A stretch of DNA of 11,815 nucleotides from Bacteroidales bacterium (GCA_003518245.1 DOZA01000231.1:1-11815); one strand, 5' to 3'. Positions 1-9,010 are shown, counted from the first letter of the stretch. Numbers and translations: made by a program. The notes: generated by a model from the letters alone, not told the origin.

Positions 1-2471
1 AGATGGGCTACCCCGGTTATTTTCTCATTGTACAGGATTTTCTCAGGGCAGCAAGGCAGATGGGCGTTTCGGTAGGTCCGGGACGTGGGTCGGCAGCAGG
101 TTCAGCAGTAGCATATTCGCTGAGGATAACGGATATAGATCCTATAAAATATAAACTCTTGTTTGAGCGATTCCTTAATCCCGACCGTATATCAATGCCT
201 GATATAGATATTGATTTTGATGAGGATGGCAGGGACCAGGTACTAAAATATGTTGTTGACAAATATGGTCACGAAAGGGTAGCCCATATAATAACATTTG
301 GCACGATGGCGGCCAAAATGGCTATACGTGATGTCGCCAGGGTGCAGAATCTGCAGCTCTCAGATGCTGACAGGCTGGCAAAACTTATACCCGAAAGGCC
401 CGGTGTAACTTTTAAGTCAGCTTATGATGAAGTACCTGAGTTGAGGAAAGAGAGGACGTCCAGCAATGAGCTTATTGCCAGTACATTACAATATGCTGAA
501 GCCCTGGAAGGATCAGTGCGTCAGACAGGTATTCATGCCTGCGGGATAATAATAGGCCGTGATCCCCTTAATGAATATATACCTCTTAGTATTGCTAAAG
601 ACACAGATCTGTACGTAACCCAGTACGACGGTAGCCATGTTGAATCAGTGGGGCTGCTGAAGATGGATTTCCTTGGCCTGAAAACACTTTCGATTATAAG
701 AGACGCTGTTTCAAATATTAAAGCCTCAAAAGGAATAAACCTGAATATATCAGAGATACCACTTGATGATGTCAAAACACTGGAACTGTATTCCAATGGT
801 GAAACTACTGCATTATTCCAGTTTGAATCGGAAGGGATGAAAAAACACCTGAGGGAACTTAAACCAAACCGCTTTGAAGATCTCATAGCCATGAATGCCC
901 TTTACCGCCCGGGTCCAATGGAATACATACCAAAATTCATAAGACGTAAACATGGCCTTGAAAAAATAGACTACCTGCTGCCTGAGATGGAGAAACATCT
1001 GAAAGATACATACGGAATCACCGTATACCAGGAACAGGTTATGCTGCTATCGCAAGAACTGGCAGGTTTTTCAAAGGGCCAGGCCGACTCGTTGAGGAAA
1101 GCAATGGGGAAAAAGAAAAAAGAACTTATGGACCCTCTTAAGGTTAAGTTCTTTGAAGGATGCCTTGCAAGAGGATATAAAGAAAAAAATATTCAAAAAA
1201 TATGGACTGACTGGGAAGCATTTGCACAGTATGCATTCAATAAGTCCCACTCTACCTGCTATGCTTACGTCTCTTACCAGACAGCATACCTTAAAGCCCA
1301 TTACCCTGCCGAATTCATGGCTGCAGTACTCAGCCGTAATATTAACGACATTAAGAAGCTGACTATCTTTATGGACGAGGCCAGGCGAATGGGCATAGAA
1401 GTGCTCGGACCAGATATAAATGAGAGTAATGTCAATTTCATGGTCAACAAAGAGGGGAATATCAGGTTTGGTATTGGTGCAATAAAAGGTGTGGGCACTA
1501 ATGCGGTGATTGACCTTATAAAGGAGAGAGAAGAGAATGGCCTGTTTTCATCAGTCTATGATTTTATCGAACGAGCTAACCTGAATGCACTCAACAAGAA
1601 AAGTATAGAGGCTATGGCCCTGGCCGGTGCCTTTGACTGCTTCAGTGAACTTAACAGGGCTCAGTATTTTGCTGAAGACACTAAAGGACAGGTATTTATA
1701 GAAAGCCTTGTAAGGTATGGCAATATGCTGAAAAACGAAGCAAGTACATCACAACAATCATTGTTTGGTGATGATGCTGGTTTCGAGGTGGTTAAGCCTG
1801 TTCCACCGGATGCTCCCGAATGGCCGAAACTGGAAAAACTGACCAAAGAAAAGGAGGTGGTAGGTATTTTTCTCTCAGCTCATCCCCTTGATGATTACAA
1901 GCTTGAAATGAAAACCTTCTGTAACGTGCAGATCAGTGACCTTAATAATCTGAAAGAATTAAACAATAAAGATGTTATTATAGCCGGTATGGTTACTGAA
2001 GCCAGGAGCGGAACCAGCAAAAACGGAAAACCTTTCGGCTCATTTACCCTGCAGGACTATACTGATTCACACAGATTCATGCTCTTTGATAAAGACTATA
2101 TTAATAACAGTAAATACTGCAACCTGGGATATTTACTGCTTGTCAAGGGCAAGGTACAGAAAAGATTGTTCAGGGAAGATGAACTGGAAGTAAGAATACA
2201 GAATATCCATCTTCTGACCAGTGTAAAAGATGAATTGATAAAATCATTCACCATTATTATACCCCTGGATAAATTGAATGATGAACTGGTCAGTAACCTG
2301 AAAAAGATGGCTGTTGAAAATAAGGGTAACACAGAACTTAAATTTATGATTGCAGAACCTCTGGAAAAAATAAGCATATCCCTTTTCTCAAGGTCTTTAA
2401 AAATAAATCTTAGTAATGATATTATTGATTATATTGAATCAATACCCGGTCTAGAATTTAAAGTAAATTAA
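1..2471 (+). CDS. dnaE: DNA polymerase III alpha subunit, 5'-truncated by window edge
   Basis: This is the catalytic subunit of the replicative polymerase, which extends DNA at the fork on the beta clamp. About 823 residues are visible, counting from Met at base 3. The frame is open to the left edge, so the PHP domain and the start of the palm are missing, roughly the first third of a normal ~1200-residue protein. Seen are PGRGSAAGS (residues 26-34) and the palm motif PDIDIDFD (66-73), carrying the first two catalytic aspartates. The third is in KMDFLGL (D222). A helix-hairpin-helix region lies near 487-500 (GIGAIKGVG). QQSLF at 584-588 matches the beta-clamp binding pentapeptide, followed by an OB fold at about 655-740 and a short C-terminal domain. 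It is class DnaE1 by length and motifs. It ends in TAA, and trxA follows after 43 bp. No frameshift is seen, and identification is secure. Confidence 0.97.
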   Translation, partial: MGYPGYFLIVQDFLRAARQMGVSVGPGRGSAAGSAVAYSLRITDIDPIKYKLLFERFLNPDRISMPDIDIDFDEDGRDQVLKYVVDKYGHERVAHIITFGTMAAKMAIRDVARVQNLQLSDADRLAKLIPERPGVTFKSAYDEVPELRKERTSSNELIASTLQYAEALEGSVRQTGIHACGIIIGRDPLNEYIPLSIAKDTDLYVTQYDGSHVESVGLLKMDFLGLKTLSIIRDAVSNIKASKGINLNISEIPLDDVKTLELYSNGETTALFQFESEGMKKHLRELKPNRFEDLIAMNALYRPGPMEYIPKFIRRKHGLEKIDYLLPEMEKHLKDTYGITVYQEQVMLLSQELAGFSKGQADSLRKAMGKKKKELMDPLKVKFFEGCLARGYKEKNIQKIWTDWEAFAQYAFNKSHSTCYAYVSYQTAYLKAHYPAEFMAAVLSRNINDIKKLTIFMDEARRMGIEVLGPDINESNVNFMVNKEGNIRFGIGAIKGVGTNAVIDLIKEREENGLFSSVYDFIERANLNALNKKSIEAMALAGAFDCFSELNRAQYFAEDTKGQVFIESLVRYGNMLKNEASTSQQSLFGDDAGFEVVKPVPPDAPEWPKLEKLTKEKEVVGIFLSAHPLDDYKLEMKTFCNVQISDLNNLKELNNKDVIIAGMVTEARSGTSKNGKPFGSFTLQDYTDSHRFMLFDKDYINNSKYCNLGYLLLVKGKVQKRLFREDELEVRIQNIHLLTSVKDELIKSFTIIIPLDKLNDELVSNLKKMAVENKGNTELKFMIAEPLEKISISLFSRSLKINLSNDIIDYIESIPGLEFKVN

Positions 2472-2472
2472 T

Positions 2473-2480
2473 TATATTTG
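2473..2480 (+). promoter_or_regulatory. Bacteroidota -7 promoter box for trxA
   Basis: TATATTTG fits the Bacteroidota TAnnTTTG -7 consensus exactly. It begins just after the dnaE stop codon and would start transcription near 2485, giving a leader of about 30 nt before trxA. I see no convincing TTG -33 element at the usual distance. trxA may therefore be transcribed both from here and by read-through from dnaE. Confidence 0.55.
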
Positions 2481-2514
2481 CGATCTCAAAAAAGATTATA
2501 CAAAATAAAATACG

Positions 2515-2835
2515 ATGGCTATACATGTAAATGATTCAAACTTCGATGAAGTAGTGCTTCAATCTGATAAACCCGTAATGGTTGATTTCTGGGCAGAATG
2601 GTGTGGACCATGCAGGATGATTGCCTCTTTTGTTGAAGAAATATTAAAAGAATATGAAGACAGGGCACTGGTTGTCAAATGTGATGTTGATGACAGTCCT
2701 GCCATCGCTGCAAGATTTGGTATACGTAATATACCTACGGTATTATTTTTTAAAGGTGGTGAGGTGGCAGATAAGCAGGTTGGTGCTGTTCCCAAAGCAA
2801 ATTTTGTCAGTAAGATAGAAGCTCTTTTAGACTAA
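2515..2835 (+). CDS. trxA: Thioredoxin
   Basis: A cytoplasmic thiol-disulfide oxidoreductase of 106 residues, the normal length of a single-domain thioredoxin. The active site WCGPC is complete at residues 29-33 (redox cysteines C30 and C33). The buried acidic residue D24, equivalent to E. coli D26, and the cis-proline in IPT (P74) are present. It passes electrons from thioredoxin reductase to ribonucleotide reductase and other proteins. There is an additional cysteine at C56. No signal peptide is present. The ATG at 2515 gives the standard N-terminus. The leader is A-rich without a Shine-Dalgarno site. It follows dnaE in the same direction and is closed by a strong terminator, so it forms the end of a dnaE-trxA unit. 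Confidence 0.96.
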   Translation: MAIHVNDSNFDEVVLQSDKPVMVDFWAEWCGPCRMIASFVEEILKEYEDRALVVKCDVDDSPAIAARFGIRNIPTVLFFKGGEVADKQVGAVPKANFVSKIEALLD

Positions 2836-2856
2836 CAAAAAGATTAATGATACGTG

Positions 2857-2881
2857 CCGTTCAATTAAGAACGGTTTTTTT
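2857..2881 (+). terminator. Rho-independent terminator after trxA
   Basis: A perfect 6-bp stem, CCGTTC (2857-2862) with GAACGG (2869-2874), encloses a 6-nt AATTAA loop and is followed directly by seven T residues (2875-2881). It lies 21 bp after the trxA stop. The next gene on the same strand begins only 12 nt after the T run, so it could also act as an attenuator for that gene. Confidence 0.85.
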
Positions 2882-2893
2882 ATTTCCAGACCA

Positions 2894-3469
2894 ATGAATA
2901 TCTGCATCTTCGCTGCTTCGAGCAGTAAAATTGATAAGGTTTACCTTGATGCCGCTTCCCGCCTGGGTGAAATAATTGCATCCGAAGGGCACAATATAGT
3001 TTACGGAGGTGGGGATATTGGTTTAATGGGTGCCCTGGCCGATGCAGCACTAAAAAAAGGATCAAAAATAACAGGAGTCATTCCTTCTTTTATGCACGAA
3101 AACGGATGGGAACATAATGGTATTGACGATATTATCATTACCGAAGATATGGGATCAAGAAAGAAAAAAATGTTTGAGATGTCTGATGCTATTATCGCCC
3201 TTCCGGGTGGCATAGGAACCATTGAGGAGCTCACAGAGGCTATCGCCCTTAAGCAACTGGATCTTTTCAGGGGTGCACTGGTTATACTCAATACAGAAGA
3301 ATTCTATTCCCCTTTTATCAGATTCCTGGAAGACATTATAGATAAAGGCTTTATGCGTAATGTGCATAAGAGAATATGGACGGTGGCAGATAACCCGGCA
3401 AAAGCTATGGAAGCAATAAGAAAATACAGGGACTGGCACGACGATCCTGTAAGCATTGCACGAATATAG
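2894..3469 (+). CDS. LOG-family nucleotide 5'-monophosphate phosphoribohydrolase (TIGR00730-type Rossmann protein)
   Basis: A 191-residue cytoplasmic protein of the LOG family ('lysine decarboxylase-like' in older annotation). Characterised members cleave the base from nucleoside 5'-monophosphates, in plants and some bacteria releasing active cytokinins. Seen are the phosphate-binding loop YGGGDIGLMG (37-46), the SRKKKM segment with the conserved R89, and the signature PGGIGTIEE (104-112) ending in the catalytic glutamate E112. Length and start agree with the family. The bacterial substrate is not known from sequence; AMP hydrolysis is an alternative to a cytokinin role. It starts 12 nt after the trxA terminator and I found no TAnnTTTG box directly upstream, so it may depend on read-through. 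Its stop is one base from the stop of the convergent sensor gene. Confidence 0.9.
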   Translation: MNICIFAASSSKIDKVYLDAASRLGEIIASEGHNIVYGGGDIGLMGALADAALKKGSKITGVIPSFMHENGWEHNGIDDIIITEDMGSRKKKMFEMSDAIIALPGGIGTIEELTEAIALKQLDLFRGALVILNTEEFYSPFIRFLEDIIDKGFMRNVHKRIWTVADNPAKAMEAIRKYRDWHDDPVSIARI

Positions 3470-3470
3470 A

Positions 3471-6400
3471 TCACGGAACTTTTGTGCCTATAACCAGAAT
3501 ATCATCGATCTGATTTTGCTCTCCCATCCATTCATCAAGTGTTTTAAGTAATCCCTCCTTCTGTTGTGTCATAGACAGTGGTGAAACCTTTAACAGTTCT
3601 TTTTTCAGGTTTACTACCTTGAATTTCTTGCCTTCAGGGCCTCCAAACTGGTCGGAATAACCATCTGAGAATACATACAGGTTATCGCCTGACTGAATAT
3701 CCACCTTTACATTTTTGAATTTCTTTTCCCGCGCGGTAGCCATACCTATCGGGAAACGGTCGCCTTTTATTGTTATTATCTCACTATCCCTTACTATTAC
3801 CAGAGGGTTATAGGCCCCGGCAAACTCCAGCTTTGTGTGCTTCTTATCATAAGCCAAAAGTGCCATATCCATACCATCACTTATTACTTCGTCGCCACGC
3901 TGAATTAATGACCTTGATACTTCCACATTAAGCTGGTCAAGTATAGCAGCAGGTCGTGTTATGCCATATTCCCTTACAATCTTGGTAAGTGAATTATATC
4001 CTATTATTGACATAAAAGCACCGGGAACACCATGACCGGTACAATCAACAGCGGCAATAAACTGTATATCACCGTTATCATGCATCCAGTAGAAATCACC
4101 ACTTACTATATCCTTGGGCAGGAAAAGTACAAAAGTATCATCAAAGCTATCTTCTGGTGGCAGCATAGCCATCTGTATCCTCTCCGCATACCTGATACTG
4201 GCAGTTATATCCCTGTTCTTCTCCTCTATTACCATACTCTTCTGAACAACTTCGGCTGTTCTTACTTCCACTTTCTCCTCCAGAATTTTCTTTTCACGTA
4301 CCAGGTTTCTTTCTCTGATTTTTATATAGGCCACAACGGCAAAAGCAAGCACTATTACAACGGAAATTATAAACCATGGGCTCTCATAAAATGGAGGCCT
4401 GATTACAAAATCAAAGGTAACAGGTTCTTTATTCCATACACCGTCACTGTTCTGTGCCTTAACCTTGAAAGTATACCTTCCCGGTGAAAGAGATGAAAAT
4501 ATAGCTGTCGTCTGATCTGTTTCCGGTCTCCAACCGGGATCAGCACCCTCAAGCATTACCTGGTATCTCACTGCATCCGGATTAGTCAGGCAAACACTGT
4601 AATAATCAAAGGTTAAATTCTTTTCCGTGTATTTTAGTCTCATCCCGGAAGACATAGCCCTTGTTTCAAAATTGACCCTCATCCCCTTTATATGTGTTAG
4701 GGGATCTGTGTCGGGAGGAGGGATCTCACCAGGGACCAGTCTTGTGGCTCCATTTGCTGTACCAAACCACAATTGTCCATTACTGTCAAGGAAAGAGGCA
4801 TTCTGCATGGTTTCAATACCTACAAAACCATTTGCCTCAGTATAAGTATTTATTGTTTTCTCTTCAATATCATACCTGTTCAGGCCTCTGTTGGTACCAA
4901 TATAAAGTGCTACCTTCCCATCAGGTTCCAACAGTTTTATATTATTGGAGAGCAGGCCATCATTTTCAGTAAGATGGATAGCTATGGTGTCATCCTTTAG
5001 AGCTATAACCCCATGCTGAGTGCCTAACCAGATTGTACCGTCATCCGTCTGGGTGATGCTGGTAGGGGGCAGGTCATAGTCAAGGTTTACTATCTTAAAG
5101 GTATCTAAAGCTGGCTCATATTTAGTCAGCCCTACAGCTTGCTCAGATCCTATCCATATACATCCTTCCTTATCAACGAAAAGCGATTTTATATCTCTTC
5201 CTGCAAGTCCATTACTCTGTGTATACCTGTTTCCGCTATTCTCTGCTATATTCCAGACTGCAACACCGTCAGATGTACCTATCCAGAGATTATTTTCATG
5301 ATCCACAGTCATTGCAGTAACCATCAGAAGGCTGGGAAGAATATCATTCAGTTTATAATTGTAAACGAAATCATTTTTATTATAATCATACCTGTACACA
5401 CCCCTGTCATTTGTGCCTATCCATAGATTGTGGTCCTTATCATTAACTATATATCTTATATGGTTAGCTATATTATGAGTGCCATCGTGATAAGACCAGG
5501 GCAGACCAATCTCAGGATCGTACAGTATAATACCTTCATTTGTACCAAACCAGTACCTGTTGTATTTATCTTCAGTAATAGCCCAGACATTTTTATTATT
5601 CCTGAAAATATTTTCAGAGATATAATTTACGAAATGACTACCTTTATATACATGTATACCGCTGGTGTGACTCGCTATAATAATATTCCCTTCCCTGTCC
5701 TCCATAATGCTCTGTATTTGCAATGAAGGCAAACCGTTCCTGTCATTATAAGTGATCATCTCGCCATTATCGAAAACGGTTATGCCCCCGCCAAAGGTAC
5801 CTACCCATATTTTCCCACTGCTATCCTCTGTTATACAACTGATCCAGTTATCAGCAAGTCCATCCCTTGCATCATACACTATAAGCTCTTCATTACCGGG
5901 AGGGAAATAATACAGTCCCCCGTGATATGTTCCAAACCATTTCCCTCCTTTACTGTCTTCAAGCATGGCTATGGTATTGAAATAAGTAGTCAGCCCTTCA
6001 GGTCGGTATGGTTCAAAATTATCAGCATCGGCATTATACTTTTTTATCCCAAGGTCAGCTATGCAGTAAAGTATATTCCCTGCATCAATATAAAGTCCTG
6101 AGACCTGGTCGCTTAATCCCTGGGCTCCCCTGTATTGTGTTACTTTAAGCATATCTGCCCCCGGTTCTGGTATGTCTGCAGCCAGAGCCCCATTATATGC
6201 TGTGGTAATCCATAGTTTATTATTATGCTCTGTTATTCCAGTAATGTCTCCGGTTATTTCGAATGTATCTATTGATACCTGCCTGAAGGATTTATTTTCA
6301 TAACAGCTCAGGCCACCGTTTAAATGCCCCATCCATATTCGTCCTGTTTGATCCTCGTAAATAGCTATAACACCCCCTGTTGCCAGCCCGTCATCACTTG

Positions 6401-6641
6401 AAAAATTTTCAAAGACCGATCCGTTCCATCGTGTGACACCGCTCTCGGTTGCAAGCCAGAGGTAATCATTTTTATCCTGGATTATGTCATATACTTTTGA
6501 TGAACTCAGCCCTTCTGACACACCATAGCTATCAAAATAATATGTCTGTGACAAAGAATTAAGTGTTATAGATAAAAAAACAATGATCACCAGGTTCAGC
6601 CTGATGATCATTTTATACAGATTAGGTATCTTCTTATCCAT
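3471..6641 (-). CDS. Membrane sensor: double beta-propeller (ReG_prop) and Y_Y_Y ectodomain with cytoplasmic SpoIIE/PP2C phosphatase
   Basis: A 1056-residue transmembrane protein. Residues 11-31 form a signal peptide or anchor. I count 14 propeller blades with the W-(I/L/F)-G-T pattern between about 48 and 637, which fits two seven-bladed propellers. A Y_Y_Y Ig-like domain (about 670-747), a transmembrane helix (755-773) and a coiled coil (776-815) follow. A SpoIIE-type PP2C phosphatase (about 818-1055) keeps its metal-binding acidic residues: SGDF (D849), AVDCTGHG (D866), DGMD (D922, D925), FSDGYSD (D993), IDD (D1046, D1047). The outside half is typical of Bacteroidota hybrid two-component sensors, but the output is a Ser/Thr phosphatase instead of a histidine kinase. 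It starts 6 bp after the caspase gene stop. Met11 is a possible alternative start with a more compact signal peptide. Ligand and substrate are unknown. Confidence 0.92.
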   Translation of the reverse strand: MDKKIPNLYKMIIRLNLVIIVFLSITLNSLSQTYYFDSYGVSEGLSSSKVYDIIQDKNDYLWLATESGVTRWNGSVFENFSSDDGLATGGVIAIYEDQTGRIWMGHLNGGLSCYENKSFRQVSIDTFEITGDITGITEHNNKLWITTAYNGALAADIPEPGADMLKVTQYRGAQGLSDQVSGLYIDAGNILYCIADLGIKKYNADADNFEPYRPEGLTTYFNTIAMLEDSKGGKWFGTYHGGLYYFPPGNEELIVYDARDGLADNWISCITEDSSGKIWVGTFGGGITVFDNGEMITYNDRNGLPSLQIQSIMEDREGNIIIASHTSGIHVYKGSHFVNYISENIFRNNKNVWAITEDKYNRYWFGTNEGIILYDPEIGLPWSYHDGTHNIANHIRYIVNDKDHNLWIGTNDRGVYRYDYNKNDFVYNYKLNDILPSLLMVTAMTVDHENNLWIGTSDGVAVWNIAENSGNRYTQSNGLAGRDIKSLFVDKEGCIWIGSEQAVGLTKYEPALDTFKIVNLDYDLPPTSITQTDDGTIWLGTQHGVIALKDDTIAIHLTENDGLLSNNIKLLEPDGKVALYIGTNRGLNRYDIEEKTINTYTEANGFVGIETMQNASFLDSNGQLWFGTANGATRLVPGEIPPPDTDPLTHIKGMRVNFETRAMSSGMRLKYTEKNLTFDYYSVCLTNPDAVRYQVMLEGADPGWRPETDQTTAIFSSLSPGRYTFKVKAQNSDGVWNKEPVTFDFVIRPPFYESPWFIISVVIVLAFAVVAYIKIRERNLVREKKILEEKVEVRTAEVVQKSMVIEEKNRDITASIRYAERIQMAMLPPEDSFDDTFVLFLPKDIVSGDFYWMHDNGDIQFIAAVDCTGHGVPGAFMSIIGYNSLTKIVREYGITRPAAILDQLNVEVSRSLIQRGDEVISDGMDMALLAYDKKHTKLEFAGAYNPLVIVRDSEIITIKGDRFPIGMATAREKKFKNVKVDIQSGDNLYVFSDGYSDQFGGPEGKKFKVVNLKKELLKVSPLSMTQQKEGLLKTLDEWMGEQNQIDDILVIGTKVP

Positions 6642-6647
6642 AAAGCG

Positions 6648-8984
6648 CTATTTTGCTATAAAGAAGAATGTACCATTTTCGTCTTCAAGTCCTGTTATTC
6701 TTCCGAATCTAGGTGTCTGCCTGTCTTCATTTTTAACTGCTACTGATACGCTGGCTACTATTTCTTCAATAGAGATACATGCTTTATCACAGCCTTCGAG
6801 CGTATTAGCAAAAGTCCTGGTAAACTGTGAATCATCGGATGCCAGTTCACGGTCTGCTGATGAAAAAACCTGGGATGATTTAAGTTGGGTAGCTTCCCAG
6901 TCATTACAGCTCCTTATTGGAGGAAGCGTCCTCATTGCAGTATAGAAGCTGGGACCTGACTCACAAGCATCAGTAACCACAAGTGTATGCGTAAGCACAT
7001 CTGTATATGGTTCCATTGCTGCCCTGAGTGTTCCTATATTAAAATATGTGAACTCATCATCTCTCCGTGCATCTACAGGTATCCAGTATCCTACATCATT
7101 AACAAACTTACCATGACCGGCATACCACACAAGCAATGATTTTACCTGGTTTGCCTTTATCATATCTCTCAGTTCAATTGAGAAAAACTTCTCCATCTGT
7201 TCCTTTGTCAGGTCTTTTCTATGAATAATATTATGTATCTGGTAATTAGCCAGGGCACTTTTCATCAGGTTAACATCCTTAACGGGTCCGTCAAGGCTGG
7301 CAAAAGAGGTGTAATTTGAGTTTTCCACGAAGACCACCCATGTTTTACCCATGGGGTTATCGGCCGACAGGGCTGCACCTTCCCTGTTAAGCATAAAATT
7401 GGTTACATTCCTGTTGCCGAAAACATCCTCTGCAATTACTGTAATCTTATTCTTATTCAATATATCAATAGTTGCCGTGAACGCCGGGTTCTCCTGCTCA
7501 ACAGGGTAGCTCGCGGTCACACCTTCAATAAAAATTGATTTTATCAGGCTTTTATCAGTTATCTTGCCCTGTATGAATAACCTTGGATTATTATTGTCCA
7601 AATAAATCTGACCGTCATCGCTGGCATAAGGCCTGAGTATTGAAATCTCCGGTGGAGTTATTTCTGTGCGGATAATTTTATAATTTAAATTTGTTATGTT
7701 ATCATAATCATCCGTTGCAACGAGTTCAATAGCTTCGGCATCTTCAATATCAAGGTTTGCCAGGAATTCGTACTTACCGTCAGATCCCTCTTCAAAAAGT
7801 GATTCATGACCATTTATCATAAGTGTCTTAAGCGGGCTTTGTTCTGCAATATTTCCTGATATGATTATTCTTTCGGCATCTCCCCTGACCTCGATGGTTG
7901 TACCACTTACTTCAGGGCTGACTATCTGCACTTCAGGTGGATCATCCTCGCGGTTAATTTCATAAAGCCTATTCTTAGCCTCACTTAACAATTTTCGGGC
8001 CTTCATATTAAATTCAGCCAGCTCGGTGATAGTTGAATAATCTTTGGCTGCTAACTCATAGTCCATTATTTCTTCATATGAATGAGCACGCGTGAAATAG
8101 AACTCCGGTTTTGAAGAATCCAGTGATATAGCTTTTGAGAAATCATTGATGGCATTGGTGTGCTGGTTAAATTCCTGGTAATACTTACCCCGAGTAAAAT
8201 AATGCTCAGGATTATCTGGTTCTATAAGTATATTCCTTGAAATATCATTTATGGCAGAGGGATAATCAAGCTGTTTGATAAAGACCCTGCTTCTTACAAG
8301 GTAAGCTTTTGTATTCCTGTCATCACTGTTTATGACATTTGAACAATGATTCATTGCATTATCCAGTTCATCTGCCCTGACCAATAGGTTGGCGAGTGAC
8401 AGTCTGGCATCAGCAAAATTCCTGTTTTTGCTAATGGCCTTTTCAAAATCTTTCCTGGCCAGCACATCATTGTGTAAGCACTCGTATACCAGCCCACGCT
8501 GGTAAAAATTTATATCATCTTCTTTAAAAAGCATGGCCGTATCAGAAACTTTCAGAGCCTGCTCATACTGCCCCAGTTCAATAAGTGTTTTTACTTTCTC
8601 GGGATAAATCTTGGCTTCTCTTTTTGCTACCTTGCTGGCATTGTTCAGATGCGCCAGTGCCTGTTCATACTTGCCCATTCTATTACTTACCCTGCCAAGC
8701 AGATAAAGGACATCTTCTTTTTTAGGATCAAAGACCTTTGCTTTTTCATAATCAGCATAGGCTTCCTCGTATCTGTCAATTGCTTCAAGTGCATTACCAC
8801 GTGCAACATAAAGTTTGATATCCGTGGGGTTCAGCTCAATAGCATGTGTATACTGTTCAATGGCATCCTCATACTTGCCACTCTCAACAAATTTCTCAGC
8901 TGCCTTTTTAAGCTTCCTGAAATTTTGTCCGCTGACAGATAGGACAACTGTTAAAAAAATTAGAAGAGTAACTAGTTTTTTCAT
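6648..8984 (-). CDS. Exported TPR / tandem Ig-like / caspase-family (C14) peptidase
   Basis: A 778-residue protein with a clear signal peptide (residues 1-20; no lipobox cysteine), so probably periplasmic. TPR-type helical repeats run from about 22 to 340 (for example ESGKYEDAIEQY). Two related beta-sandwich domains follow at about 348-440 and 444-533, each beginning with a P-E-(V/I) strand and containing an I-x-G-x-I segment. A caspase domain occupies about 545-778. The catalytic dyad is present: H624 in WYAGHG and C674 in VTDACESG. A downstream segment (SSADRELASDDSQFT, 708-722) resembles the substrate-pocket end of bacterial caspases. Family members cut after basic or acidic residues; this one's specificity is not readable. 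It leads a two-gene unit with the sensor phosphatase. No type IX secretion C-terminal domain is recognised. Confidence 0.88.
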   Translation of the reverse strand: MKKLVTLLIFLTVVLSVSGQNFRKLKKAAEKFVESGKYEDAIEQYTHAIELNPTDIKLYVARGNALEAIDRYEEAYADYEKAKVFDPKKEDVLYLLGRVSNRMGKYEQALAHLNNASKVAKREAKIYPEKVKTLIELGQYEQALKVSDTAMLFKEDDINFYQRGLVYECLHNDVLARKDFEKAISKNRNFADARLSLANLLVRADELDNAMNHCSNVINSDDRNTKAYLVRSRVFIKQLDYPSAINDISRNILIEPDNPEHYFTRGKYYQEFNQHTNAINDFSKAISLDSSKPEFYFTRAHSYEEIMDYELAAKDYSTITELAEFNMKARKLLSEAKNRLYEINREDDPPEVQIVSPEVSGTTIEVRGDAERIIISGNIAEQSPLKTLMINGHESLFEEGSDGKYEFLANLDIEDAEAIELVATDDYDNITNLNYKIIRTEITPPEISILRPYASDDGQIYLDNNNPRLFIQGKITDKSLIKSIFIEGVTASYPVEQENPAFTATIDILNKNKITVIAEDVFGNRNVTNFMLNREGAALSADNPMGKTWVVFVENSNYTSFASLDGPVKDVNLMKSALANYQIHNIIHRKDLTKEQMEKFFSIELRDMIKANQVKSLLVWYAGHGKFVNDVGYWIPVDARRDDEFTYFNIGTLRAAMEPYTDVLTHTLVVTDACESGPSFYTAMRTLPPIRSCNDWEATQLKSSQVFSSADRELASDDSQFTRTFANTLEGCDKACISIEEIVASVSVAVKNEDRQTPRFGRITGLEDENGTFFFIAK

Positions 8985-9010
8985 GATAGATAGTTATTTT
9001 TTCTACTGTT

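Noticed and set aside
1071..1301. Minus-strand open frames within dnaE
   Set aside because: Opposite strongly conserved polymerase sequence, with no start context or domain; shadows.
3458..3487. GCAC...GTGC pairing around the convergent stops as a terminator
   Set aside because: Only four base pairs with a loop of more than 20 nt and no T run; too weak.
4032..4487. Plus-strand open frame of 151 codons inside the sensor gene
   Set aside because: It lies opposite a clearly coding propeller/phosphatase gene, has no recognisable domain and is rich in unusual residues; it is a shadow of the real frame.
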